Shown here: piece by piece, positions 37,670 to 46,277 of the stretch | Layout of the letters: the number at the start of each line of letters is the position of its first letter | Numbering within the stretch: position 1 is the first letter of the stretch | NCBI RefSeq assembly: GCF_001512305.1 | Contig: NZ_LNUT01000005.1 | Location: 375,090 to 439,089, forward strand | Source: Arthrobacter sp. EPSL27 | GTDB taxonomy: Bacteria > Actinomycetota > Actinomycetes > Actinomycetales > Micrococcaceae | Length of the DNA: 64,000 nucleotides | Direction of reading: 5' to 3' | Position numbers and translations under genes: made by a program | The notes under the pieces: model-generated | Seen by the model: only the letters and a program-made list of their open reading frames with translations | Told to the model about the DNA's origin: nothing | The model's database searches: none

Positions 37670-39018
37670 CAGCAAGAATCAGGGAGTTTAATTTCTTCCT
37701 GCGCGACTACGTAAACCTGGATGCAACCCGCACAAAAACCTTGCATTCGCGCGTCACAGCCGTGAACACCTTCATCGCTGACCATGTAGACATTGGTGGC
37801 ATCGTCTCGGGGGATGTCATTCCACAAGGCTCATTCGCTCACAAGACGATCATTCGCCCTTTCACAGGTAATGACTTCGATGCGGATGTCCTCGTTCCCA
37901 TGGTCGAGCAGGAGGGGTGGGAGCCTAAGCAATATACCCAAGCACTGCATAAAGCGCTTGAGTCGTCAGCCCGATACCGTGACAAGGCCGTGGTCGGAAA
38001 ACGTTGCGTGAAGTTGGACTACGCGGGCGACTTTCACATCGACCTGGTTCCATTTGTGACCAGGGACGACGGAAACACATACATCACTCACCGAACTAGG
38101 AACGAGTTTATCCGTCAGGATCCGGTCGCCTACACCGCTTGGTTCGAGGACAACAACCGGACGACGCACGGGCACTTGGTTCGGGTGGTTCGCCTCATGA
38201 AGTACCTGCGTGATCGCAGCTCGGTTCAAATACCCTCGGTGGTGCTGTCCGCGTTGCTGGCGGGGCGGGTAAGGTCCTTCGCTGGCGTAAACGATTACGA
38301 CAACGTCGCAGCGACACTTACGTCCCTTGTCAGAGGTTTGCATGAGTACGTCCAACACACGGCTACGCCTCCCTGGGTGGACGACCGTATCGGACAGAAC
38401 CTCGCAGACCGACTGACCCAGAGCGGATTTGAAAACCTCAAGAGCCAGCTCAAGACCTGGTCGAAACTCATGACTGAAGCTTTGGAGGCCGACCCTGACG
38501 AAAGTGTGGAGAAGTGGCGCAAGCTTTTCGGCGAATCATTCGGCTCATCCGTCCGTAAGGCCAGCGAAGGTGAGGCGCTAACTGCGTCCGCATCACCCCA
38601 CTACGAAAAGTCTTACGCTCCGGGAGAGGAGGACCTCCAGAAGGATCATGGAATCCGCATCGCCCTGGATCCAACACAAAGAGTTCGGGTCGTAGGTCGA
38701 ATGTCGCCAAACCGCAAGGGAACCGGTCGCTACCGCCCACTCGCAGGCAGCGGCAATCACGTGCCCCTGAGCCGGTCTCTTAAGTTCAGCATCGAGGGCT
38801 GCACGGTTGAGAAACCTTTCGACGTCTTTTGGAAAGTGCGTAACGCCGGCGAGGAGGCTGCTCGCCGCAAGATGTTCCGAGGAGAAATTAGAAACCGCGG
38901 CGAGCAGATCACCGAATCGAGCAACTTTCATGGCGAGCACTGGGTGGAAGCCTGGATCGTCAAGGATGGGGTTGCGGTTGCAACAGATACTCAGGACGTG
39001 ACGATACTTCCGAACTGA
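37666..39018 (+). CDS. CD-NTase with C-terminal sensor domain (CBASS cyclase)
   Basis: A 450-residue cGAS/DncV-like nucleotidyltransferase that makes the cyclic nucleotide second messenger of CBASS. The GS motif is PQGSFAHKT (Gly55, Ser56). The metal-binding acidic residues are Asp72 and Asp74 (FDADVLV) and Asp126 (FHIDLVPF). Helices at about 160-300 complete the fold. Residues about 325-450 resemble the AGS-C sensor domain of such enzymes (FWKVRNAGEEA, RGEI, HWVEAWIVKDG). ATG 37666 overlaps the effector stop (ATGA). No Cap2 or Cap3 gene follows, so this is a minimal two-gene CBASS. Confidence 0.9.
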   Translation: MTARIREFNFFLRDYVNLDATRTKTLHSRVTAVNTFIADHVDIGGIVSGDVIPQGSFAHKTIIRPFTGNDFDADVLVPMVEQEGWEPKQYTQALHKALESSARYRDKAVVGKRCVKLDYAGDFHIDLVPFVTRDDGNTYITHRTRNEFIRQDPVAYTAWFEDNNRTTHGHLVRVVRLMKYLRDRSSVQIPSVVLSALLAGRVRSFAGVNDYDNVAATLTSLVRGLHEYVQHTATPPWVDDRIGQNLADRLTQSGFENLKSQLKTWSKLMTEALEADPDESVEKWRKLFGESFGSSVRKASEGEALTASASPHYEKSYAPGEEDLQKDHGIRIALDPTQRVRVVGRMSPNRKGTGRYRPLAGSGNHVPLSRSLKFSIEGCTVEKPFDVFWKVRNAGEEAARRKMFRGEIRNRGEQITESSNFHGEHWVEAWIVKDGVAVATDTQDVTILPN

Positions 39019-39140
39019 TCCGGGTGGCCGTGCGTCGGTTCCACGATCGGCACCGGCGCTGACTTTGTCAACCCAGTCCCGCCCTACTTATCGCTCGCAC
39101 CGTCGGTGTCTGTTACCGTGGGGGACTGTCCCGGTCGACG

Positions 39141-40181
39141 TCATCTGGTTGTTGTCTTCGCCTTGGTGGCGTAGGTGGCTCCGACAATTTCATACGTGGT
39201 CAGCTTGCCCGTGACCTGGACCTTTTTGTCGTTGAACAGGACAAGGTTTTGCCCTCCCGGATGTACGGAACTGGCGTACTTGATCCCCTCGATACCGATG
39301 GATTTCACGAATTCACAGATGTACTGGCTCGCGGCGTACTCCACACCATTGTCTGAACGCCTCACCGGCTTTGAGAGTTCGAGGCCGAGCCGCTTGAGCA
39401 GCTTGTAGCTGTACAGCTGACTGAACTCATCGTCTTCCAGGCCAAACGGATTCAGCGGCTGGATCGCAGAAAGGTCCAGAAACGTAACTTCGTCAGTGGT
39501 TTCGAAAGCGGCCAAGGTGAGTGTGCTGTGCGTGGAAGGGCGGATTTCCGCGATGCAGGTGTCTTCATGAAAGGCCAGGTAGAGGTGCGGGATCCCTGGA
39601 GGGTTGGCTCGTCCACCTGTGGCCCAAATTGCCGGAGGCATTCCCATTTTTCCGCGCGGGATGGCGCTTCCATCAGGGCTTATTCGGCCGCGGTAGAACC
39701 GTGTCCCGGCGTGGATGCGGCGGAGGCTGCGTCCGATGACGTGTTCCAGAACCAGGGGGTCGATAGCCCCGGAGGGGAAGAACCGATTCCGCTTAACCAA
39801 GTCATTGGCGAAGTCGTCCCAGACCCTGGAGTAGTTGTCGACGTTGGTGCCGTTCACAGGCTCGACGGCGACGGCGTCGAGGAGTTGGTGTCCGTCAGGA
39901 AAGACAGCTTCCAGGAAGGACCTGTTTTGCTGAGGGGTACGGTGTGACGCAAACAGGCTCCAGTCGTCCTGAATCCTGACATGCAGCGGCGACCCGGATT
40001 GATCGGTTGGCCGGTAAAGGTCTGTTACCTGCTGGAACGGGTCGGCCCAGGCGGTCGCCGGCCAGACGTCGTCCGTGCCATTGGCGCAGAGGGTGCAGGC
40101 GCCGACCTGGGGTTCCTCGGTTTGATAGCCGATTGGGCTGGCATCGCCGAAACAGGAGGCACAGGTGTTGAAACTAGGCAT
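39141..40181 (-). CDS. RES-domain protein with N-terminal cysteine (zinc) module
   Basis: A 346-residue protein. Four cysteines in two CxxC pairs (Cys7, Cys10, Cys29, Cys32) form a likely zinc module of the kind found at the N-terminus of some RES proteins. The C-terminal two thirds is a RES domain: FYRGRI (Arg164), GGRANPPGIPHLYLAF (Arg191, Tyr201), then Glu206 and Glu212, and the ASQYICEFV segment with Ser. RES domains in toxins such as MbcT cleave NAD+ by phosphorolysis. Start ATG 40181 follows GGGGCG; the start overlaps the sce7725-like stop. It is the last gene of a three-gene minus-strand operon facing CBASS. Confidence 0.85.
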   Translation of the reverse strand: MPSFNTCASCFGDASPIGYQTEEPQVGACTLCANGTDDVWPATAWADPFQQVTDLYRPTDQSGSPLHVRIQDDWSLFASHRTPQQNRSFLEAVFPDGHQLLDAVAVEPVNGTNVDNYSRVWDDFANDLVKRNRFFPSGAIDPLVLEHVIGRSLRRIHAGTRFYRGRISPDGSAIPRGKMGMPPAIWATGGRANPPGIPHLYLAFHEDTCIAEIRPSTHSTLTLAAFETTDEVTFLDLSAIQPLNPFGLEDDEFSQLYSYKLLKRLGLELSKPVRRSDNGVEYAASQYICEFVKSIGIEGIKYASSVHPGGQNLVLFNDKKVQVTGKLTTYEIVGATYATKAKTTTR

Positions 40182-41130
40182 GCTGCAGCGCCCCAATGGC
40201 TACGTGGATGTGATTTTGAATGGAGAGCTTCTTGATCACACCTAGTCCGGGGAAGGATTGCTTTTGCAGATGGGATCGGAACGTGTCTAGTGCTGGATTG
40301 GAAAGTTCTGCCGCATCGGCGAAGGCCACCAATTTGGATAAGGCCTCGAGGTATTTGCCTGCGGTATCGGCGGAGGACCCGTTGGGCGTGGAACAGAAAT
40401 GTCGGATGAATATGGCTTCGTTCCGGGCGTGTTGGTATGTCAAATGGATTGCCACAACGCGAGGAAGGCTACCACCTTCCTTGAAGACCTCCCCAATCGT
40501 CTGGTAATCGCCAAATCCCTGGTATCCGTCTTCTGCAAAGAATATGTTGTCTTCCGTGAAGATGGATTCTTCAAGCGGATAGTAATCCTGGTTCCGTTCC
40601 TGCTTGGCGAAGTTGTCCCGGAGTATTGCAGTCGTCGGTCGCGGAAAGATCCGGCGATAGCGCCTTACGGAGTTTTTGTCCTCGGCAAGGTGCGTCACGA
40701 TTTCACACAGATCCGAAAGGCGCTGCATGGTGTTCTCACCGATCACGCCGGTTCCGTATATCAGATCGGCGCGGTAGCGGCGGTCAGCGCCCTCCAGGAT
40801 CTCCAGCAGTCGTCGCATTTCCTGCTCGTTGGACAGGAGGATGCCTACGCGCATGCTGCTGCTCGCTGCAAATAGGGGCTCCAGTTGCGTCAGGATGTTG
40901 ACGGTCTTGGAGACCCCCTTCATGTCGCCCACCTGAGGATTAATGATCACCGTGCAGGCTATGCGGTTTTCTACGAGGGCTGCGAGGTTACGAAGCAACG
41001 TGGGGCCGGCGTCGATGTCCCGGACGGGCTCAATGATCGGATGTACCGCCCCCGAGGCTCTGATCGCGGGCGCCAGTTCCTTGATGGCGAGCAGTTCGAA
41101 CTGCTTGCCGCGTAGGTACGGAAAGTACAT
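40174..41130 (-). CDS. sce7725-like protein, function unknown
   Basis: A 318-residue soluble protein. The N-terminus MYFPYLRGKQFELLAIKEL is the hallmark I recall for the sce7725 family, related to phage 'beta' proteins. I chose ATG 41130, eight nt after AGGGGGG; ATG 41148 would add six residues and overlap that binding site. The sequence alternates predicted beta strands and helices, as in a barrel-like fold, and has no recognisable catalytic motif. It overlaps the preceding sce7726-like gene by 101 nt and the RES gene by 8 nt, so the three are co-expressed. Family members are usually paired with sce7726-type proteins. Confidence 0.85.
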   Translation of the reverse strand: MYFPYLRGKQFELLAIKELAPAIRASGAVHPIIEPVRDIDAGPTLLRNLAALVENRIACTVIINPQVGDMKGVSKTVNILTQLEPLFAASSSMRVGILLSNEQEMRRLLEILEGADRRYRADLIYGTGVIGENTMQRLSDLCEIVTHLAEDKNSVRRYRRIFPRPTTAILRDNFAKQERNQDYYPLEESIFTEDNIFFAEDGYQGFGDYQTIGEVFKEGGSLPRVVAIHLTYQHARNEAIFIRHFCSTPNGSSADTAGKYLEALSKLVAFADAAELSNPALDTFRSHLQKQSFPGLGVIKKLSIQNHIHVAIGALQHA

Positions 41131-41995
41131 CGTTGTGGCCCCCCTCATTGAGCCAATCTACGATGTTTTGGTACTGGCTCTGTGTCGGATTCACTCTTAG
41201 GAATGAACTGATGATGGGCGCGACTTGCGGGTTCCCGAGCGCGTCCGTTTCACGGGGACGTCGAGCCTTGAGCCGTTGCTCCATGAGCTCAGCGTAATGG
41301 GTCGGGGCTATTGTTTCGGCCAGGCTCAAATAGTGTCGGTACCTCAGCGTGTTCGGCTGCTCAGGCTGAGGCCCAAGGGTGCTGTGGACGACGTCCATGT
41401 ACTCCGCCTGCCGCAGAACGGCCATCATGGTCTCGACGTTTAACCCGGCTGTGTGCACTTGAGGCTCCCTGACGAGGCGGAGTGTTCCTTTCCGTGTGTA
41501 GACCATGAGCCCAGCGGGGGAGTCTGCGAGGTGATCGAGATACTGGGAGGCCTTTAATTCGTCACAGACGACGGTGACCCTCGTGAACGCCCGGTAATAG
41601 TCGTCGAGCTGTTTGCGGAGTTTGTCGGGGGAGTCGAACTCCGTCTTGATTTCGAAGGCATCACACACGCCGTTGAGCAGGACCATATCCACGATGGAGT
41701 TGTTTACCCTCAGCTCCTGCAGGAGGGTGGCAGAGCGGAGACCATGGCGTCCCACCAGAAGTTTGCGCGCGATCGCGTTCTTATACACGGTCTCTACCCG
41801 GTAGTTCTTCTGCAAAGTGGCGTGGAGCCTGCTCAGCCCGTCCGCGATCGTCTCATCGGAGCCCATCATGCCTAGGCCTTGCAGTTCCAATGCATCATCC
41901 GGACCCAACCGTCGGCCATGCCTTGCCACCTTTCGAAGGTGGGCGCTACCCAGAAACTTCGAGGCTCTCGCTAGGTCACGCGTCGCTAAGGTCAT
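41030..41995 (-). CDS. sce7726-like protein, PD-(D/E)XK nuclease-like
   Basis: A 321-residue protein and first gene of the three-gene minus-strand operon. The conserved family segment runs from about residue 68 (ETVYKNAIARKLLVGRHGL) to 140. It contains a PD-(D/E)XK-type arrangement: Glu94 (LLQELRV), Asp103 (SIVDMVLLN), and Glu115-x-Lys117 (AFEIKTEFD). This suggests a nuclease fold, though activity is inferred only. An all-helical C-terminal region ends with a Gly/Ser-rich tail lying in the 101-nt overlap with the sce7725-like gene. Start ATG 41995. Confidence 0.85.
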   Translation of the reverse strand: MTLATRDLARASKFLGSAHLRKVARHGRRLGPDDALELQGLGMMGSDETIADGLSRLHATLQKNYRVETVYKNAIARKLLVGRHGLRSATLLQELRVNNSIVDMVLLNGVCDAFEIKTEFDSPDKLRKQLDDYYRAFTRVTVVCDELKASQYLDHLADSPAGLMVYTRKGTLRLVREPQVHTAGLNVETMMAVLRQAEYMDVVHSTLGPQPEQPNTLRYRHYLSLAETIAPTHYAELMEQRLKARRPRETDALGNPQVAPIISSFLRVNPTQSQYQNIVDWLNEGGHNDVLSVPTRQAVRTARHQGTGARDQSLGGGTSDH

Positions 41996-42074
41996 GGCAC
42001 TCCTAGGTTAGCAACAGGCTTACAAGGTACTTCTTCCTTCTCGGCTGCAGGACGGCCCGGGGTACTCAACGTCG

Positions 42075-42692
42075 GTGACTGCACCTAAGTCGCAGGCCTG
42101 GTCCAACGCCCAGCGGTGCAGCGAATCCGGATACGCCGCCTACGGCTGCGGTGAAGGCTGGCTGCACCTGCTCCAGGACTGGGTGATCGTCGAACCGGTC
42201 GACGACGGCTACCGGCCCGTGCCGCCGGGGACCGTTTCCCACACTGTCTTGTTCACGAACCTTGCGAACCGCGTCCAGCCCATCATCCGGTACGACGTCG
42301 GTGACCGCGTCCTGGTCAGGCCCGATCCCTGCCCCTGCGGGGACACAGCCCCGGCCATCCGGGTGCAGGGGCGGGCCTCGGACGTGCTCACCTTCCCGGC
42401 AGCCGACGGCGGCGTGGTGACGGTGCCGCCTCTGGCCCTGGGGACCATTGTCGACCGGACCCCGGGGGTGGTGCTGTTCCAGATGGTCCAGACCGCACCC
42501 GCCAGCCTGTCGGTGAGGCTGCGCCCGGACCCGGACGCAGACGCCGAACAGGTCCGGAGAACGGTCTTGGAGGGCATCGCCACCCTGCTTGCCGGCCTTG
42601 GCTTGGCCCATGTCACGGTGGAAGCCGCAGCGGAGCCGCCGGAGCAAACCACCGGCGGAAAGTACCGCACCGTGATCCCGCTGCATGCCTGA
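42075..42692 (+). pseudogene. 5'-truncated phenylacetate-CoA-ligase-like gene remnant
   Basis: This frame encodes the C-terminal part of an adenylate-forming ligase of the PaaK / coenzyme F390 synthetase type. Visible signatures are EGWLHLLQDWVIVEPVD, NRVQPIIRYDVGDRV, PDPCPCGD and IRVQGRASDVL. A complete family member is about 430-460 residues, so the N-terminal half with the AMP-binding loops is missing. The frame is open only from 42012. Similarity begins near 42115, and the sequence before it belongs to the accessory island. It probably marks the right edge of the island. No ribosome binding site precedes GTG 42075. Confidence 0.8.
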
Positions 42693-42730
42693 GCACCTCG
42701 ACCCGCCGCCACCCCGGCGCTACCGTTGAA

Positions 42731-44377
42731 GTGGTGTCTGGGATGGACGACTTCGACGGGTTGGTGGCCACAGCGCGGACGGCGTACGCCCGCGGCGACT
42801 GGCACGCCGCCTACCGGGCGCTCAGCCAGGCCAGGGCATTGTCGGAACTGGACACAGCGGACCTGAGCCTCCTGGGCAGGGCCGCGTGGTGGCTCGGCCA
42901 GGTCCAGGAATCGCTGGAGATTTCCGAGGACGTCTACTACCGCTTCCAGGACGACGGCGACGCATCGGATGCAGCCATGAAGGCCCTGCACCTGGGGCTG
43001 CTGTGGTTCATCCGCGGGGACGTGGTGATCGCGTCCGGCTGGGTGAACCGTGCCCGGGGCCTGCTGCAGGGCCTGCCGGAGGGCCCGGAGCACGGCTATC
43101 TGCTCTATCTGGACGCGAGCCTCGCGCTCAGCGCCGCGGACCTGGCCCCGGCGCGCGAGACCGCAGCCAGACTGCAGCACATGGGCCGGAGCATGCGCGT
43201 CCCCGCACTGACCTCCTTGAGCCTGGTGCTCGCGGGCCTGGCTGACCTGCGCAGCGGCAGCACCGCCGCCGGATTCGCCCAGCTGGACGAGGCCATGCTT
43301 CCGGTCCTCGCCGGCAGGCTCCCGCCGGAATGGGCCGGGGAAATCTACTGCACGGTGATCCATGCGTGCCACGAACTGGCAGACCTGCCCCGGATGCGCG
43401 CCTGGACGGACGCCACCGAGCAGTGGGGCGGCCAGTTCGTGGGCGACGTGGTGTATGCCGGCATCTGCCGTATCCACCGGCTGCAGCTGCAGAGCATCGA
43501 GGGCGGCTGGGACGCGGCGGAACGGGCGATCGAGCAGACCGGGGCGGAGCTGGTGGGCCGGAACAACTGGGTGGCGGGGGAAGCCTATTACCAGCTGGGC
43601 GAACTGCGCCGGCTTCGCGGCGACAGCGCGGGCGCCGAGGAGGCCTACGCCCGGGCATGGTCGCTGGGGACCGAACCGCAGCCGGGCGAGTCGCTGCTAC
43701 GGCACGCTGCCGGGAAGAAGGAAGAGGCGTGGGCCGGACTTTGCGCCGCCCTGGCCGGACGGGACCGGCTGGCCTGTGCGCGGCTGCTGGTGACCGGCGT
43801 CGAAATCGCCCTTGCCCTCGGACACTCCGACGAGGCCGAGCGGCTCTGCGTCCGGCTGGAGCAGACCGCGGCCGAGTTCGGAACGGCCGGCTTCCGTGCC
43901 TGGGCCGGACAGGCTCGGGCCGCCATGCTGATCGCGCAGGCGCACTATGCTGAGGCTCTGCCCGTGCTGCAGTCGGTGGTCCACGATTACCGGAGCCTGC
44001 ACGCCCGCCACGACACGGCCAGGGCCTATGAGATGCTCGCCCAGGCCCACCGCGGGCTGGGGCAGTCCAGCGTGGCCGCCGCGGATTCCGCGACAGCACT
44101 GGCGATTTACCGCGAACTCGGCGCCCTTCCGGATGTCCAACGGCTCGACGGCGGCGCTCTCGCCGGCCGTCTTCCCGGCGGCTTGACCGAGCGCGAGGCG
44201 GACGTCCTGGCGTTCACCGCCGCAGGAGCCAGCAACAAGCAAACCGCCGAGGCACTGTTCATCAGCCAGAAAACGGTAGGCCGGCACCTGGCGAACATCT
44301 TTGCCAAGATCGGTGTCTCCTCGCGCACCGCCGCGGCAGCCTGGGCGCATGAGCACGGCTTGGAGCCCCGCCGCTAG
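42731..44377 (+). CDS. LuxR-type regulator with TPR-like sensor region
   Basis: A 548-residue protein. Residues 1-470 form Ala-rich helical pairs resembling TPR repeats (for example AWWLGQVQESLEISEDVYY and GDSAGAEEAYARAW). Residues about 480-545 form a LuxR helix-turn-helix (LTEREADVLAFTAAGASNKQTAE and ISQKTVGRHLANIFAKIGVSSR, each quoted in part). The start is GTG 42731 or 42734, or ATG 42743; no ribosome binding site decides it. It lacks a receiver domain and a Walker A motif, so it is a truncated relative of MalT/LAL regulators. The methyltransferase gene downstream is a possible target. Confidence 0.9.
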   Translation: MVSGMDDFDGLVATARTAYARGDWHAAYRALSQARALSELDTADLSLLGRAAWWLGQVQESLEISEDVYYRFQDDGDASDAAMKALHLGLLWFIRGDVVIASGWVNRARGLLQGLPEGPEHGYLLYLDASLALSAADLAPARETAARLQHMGRSMRVPALTSLSLVLAGLADLRSGSTAAGFAQLDEAMLPVLAGRLPPEWAGEIYCTVIHACHELADLPRMRAWTDATEQWGGQFVGDVVYAGICRIHRLQLQSIEGGWDAAERAIEQTGAELVGRNNWVAGEAYYQLGELRRLRGDSAGAEEAYARAWSLGTEPQPGESLLRHAAGKKEEAWAGLCAALAGRDRLACARLLVTGVEIALALGHSDEAERLCVRLEQTAAEFGTAGFRAWAGQARAAMLIAQAHYAEALPVLQSVVHDYRSLHARHDTARAYEMLAQAHRGLGQSSVAAADSATALAIYRELGALPDVQRLDGGALAGRLPGGLTEREADVLAFTAAGASNKQTAEALFISQKTVGRHLANIFAKIGVSSRTAAAAWAHEHGLEPRR

Positions 44378-44584
44378 TGCCGCCGTCGTCCATGGGCGCC
44401 CGGGGGAGTGCCGCCGTCGTACGTACTGCGGACCATGGCCGCGCCGCACGGGACCGGCGCCTGCATGATTTGCCCCATGGGCCCCGAAACGGAACGCATC
44501 ATTCGCCCGATGCCGGCGCCACCGCCTCATTCCTACGCTGGAATCACTCAGGCAAGGACGCCTGTACCAAACGGAGGAACAACA

Positions 44585-45673
44585 ATGACCATCGACCAAG
44601 AAGTACCCCTGGCAGAGATCGACACGGACGCAGCCCAGGCTTTCGCCGGACGCTATTTGGGCATTCTGAACGACGCCTCGATCGCCCTGCTGACCAGTCT
44701 GGGGCACCAGACGGGCCTGTTCGAGACGCTGGCGGGCCTGCCTGCTGCCACCAGTGAGCAGATTGCCGACGCCGGCGGCCTCAACGAGCGCTATGTGCGC
44801 GAATGGCTGGGCGGAATGACCACGGCGGGCGTGGTCTGCTACGACCCCGAGTCGGGAACGTACTGGCTGCCCCGCGAGCATGCTGCCGTTCTGACCAGCG
44901 CCGCGGGCCCGGACAACATGGCCATTCTGATGCAGCACATCTCCATGATGGGCGAGGTGGAACAGAAGATTGTCGAGCGGTTCCGGCACGGCAGCGGGCT
45001 GTCCTACGAGGACTACCCCCACTTCCACCGGAACATGGCCGAGACCAGCGCAGCGGTCAATGACGCGGCACTGCTGGACGTGATCCTGCCGTTGGTGCCC
45101 GGCCTGCCGGAGCGGCTGGCCGCCGGAATCGACGTCGCCGACGTCGGCTGCGGCAGCGGCCATGCGGTCAACCTCATGGCCCGGGCCTTCCCTGCCAGCA
45201 GCTTCACCGGCTACGACTTCTCCGAAGCGGCCATCCGTGCCGCCCGCGACGAGGCGGAACGGTGGGGGCTGGCGAACGCCAGATTCGAGGTGGTTGACGT
45301 GGCCGCCCTGGACGCCGAGGCCTGCTTCGACCTTGTGACGGCCTTCGACGCCATCCACGACCAGGCGCACCCCGCGGCAGTGCTGCGGAACATCCACCGG
45401 TCACTGCGGGCCGACGGGACCTTCCTGATGGTGGACATCAAGGCATCCAGCAAGGTGGAGGAGAACATCGGCCTTCCGTGGGGCAGTTACCTCTATGCGA
45501 TCTCGACCTTCCACTGCATGAGCGTTTCGCTCGGGCTCGACGGCGACGGGCTGGGCACCGTCTGGGGCGAACAGCTGGCGCTGTCGATGCTCGCCGACGC
45601 CGGCTTCGCGGATGTGGAATCCCGGGATGTCGAGTCGGATCCGTTCAACGCCTACTTCATCGCGGGAAAGTAG
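44585..45673 (+). CDS. SAM-dependent methyltransferase, Rv2258c-like
   Basis: A 362-residue protein with an N-terminal winged-helix-like dimerisation domain (TSEQIADAGGLNERYVREWLGG in part) and a C-terminal class I methyltransferase fold with SAM motif VADVGCGSGHAVN and the acidic FDLVTAFDAIHDQ segment. The domain order and the HPAAVLRNIHRSLRADG segment recall Mycobacterium tuberculosis Rv2258c. Substrate unknown. Start ATG 44585 follows GGAGGAACAAC. The upstream 207 nt contains no gene, only a 12-bp direct repeat (TGCCGCCGTCGT) near 44377 and 44409. Confidence 0.88.
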   Translation: MTIDQEVPLAEIDTDAAQAFAGRYLGILNDASIALLTSLGHQTGLFETLAGLPAATSEQIADAGGLNERYVREWLGGMTTAGVVCYDPESGTYWLPREHAAVLTSAAGPDNMAILMQHISMMGEVEQKIVERFRHGSGLSYEDYPHFHRNMAETSAAVNDAALLDVILPLVPGLPERLAAGIDVADVGCGSGHAVNLMARAFPASSFTGYDFSEAAIRAARDEAERWGLANARFEVVDVAALDAEACFDLVTAFDAIHDQAHPAAVLRNIHRSLRADGTFLMVDIKASSKVEENIGLPWGSYLYAISTFHCMSVSLGLDGDGLGTVWGEQLALSMLADAGFADVESRDVESDPFNAYFIAGK

Positions 45674-45902
45674 GGCTGCAGCAGCGCGGACCCCGACAAC
45701 TCCCGTTCACCGCTCCGTCGGCGCCGCCCATTGGGCCGCAGACGGCGACCAACAACCCGGCCTGCGCCGTGGCGACCGCAGCAGAGGTCAAGCAGGCCGA
45801 TCTCTAATCCGTTTCCCCGGCACGGGATCGCCCTCCTGGGGACCGGCGCGCCTTATGCTGTGACAGCAACCATGGGGAACACAACCGAAAACCGGGGGAC
45901 AG

Positions 45903-46247
45903 ATGTCGACAAGCCAGTACGGACCAGCCAACGCTTTCCAGCAGCAGGATCAGCGGCCGGTGACCATGGGGGAGCTGCGCTGGTACATGGAGGGTATGCG
46001 GCACGCCCGGCTGGCGACCGTGTTTGGCATCCTGTCGATATTCAGCCTGGGGATCCTGTTCGGTCCGCTGGCGATCGGCCGGGCGAAGAAGGCTGCGGCG
46101 TTCGGAGTGCCTGCGCCTGAAGGGCAAGTGCTCGGCTGGGTGGGGATCGGCTTGTTCATCCTGGGGACGGTGTTCTTCGTCGGCTACATGGCGCTGATCT
46201 TCAGTATCGCCGGCAGCCTCTCGGATCCGGGCAGAATGTCCGCGTAG
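45903..46247 (+). CDS. Small two-helix membrane protein (DUF4190-like)
   Basis: A 114-residue protein. A Gln-rich N-terminus is followed by transmembrane helices at about residues 37-58 and 77-102. The loop between them (AIGRAKKAAAFG) recalls DUF4190-type proteins. Start ATG 45903 follows GGGGGACAG. It is convergent with the first PBP gene, 30 nt away. Function unknown. Confidence 0.75.
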   Translation: MSTSQYGPANAFQQQDQRPVTMGELRWYMEGMRHARLATVFGILSIFSLGILFGPLAIGRAKKAAAFGVPAPEGQVLGWVGIGLFILGTVFFVGYMALIFSIAGSLSDPGRMSA

Positions 46248-46277
46248 AACACCGGGACGTGACAGGACGCAGGTCCC

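Noticed and set aside
36115..42110. Integrase, transposase or attachment-site repeats bounding the island
   Set aside because: Looked for on both strands; no recombinase gene and no clear terminal repeat was found.
42209..43477. 422-codon minus-strand frame over the ligase remnant and LuxR gene
   Set aside because: Crosses two plus-strand coding regions and contains no recognisable domain; GC shadow.
43697..45397. 566-codon minus-strand frame over the LuxR and methyltransferase genes
   Set aside because: Spans two convincing plus-strand genes and the gap between them; no motif.
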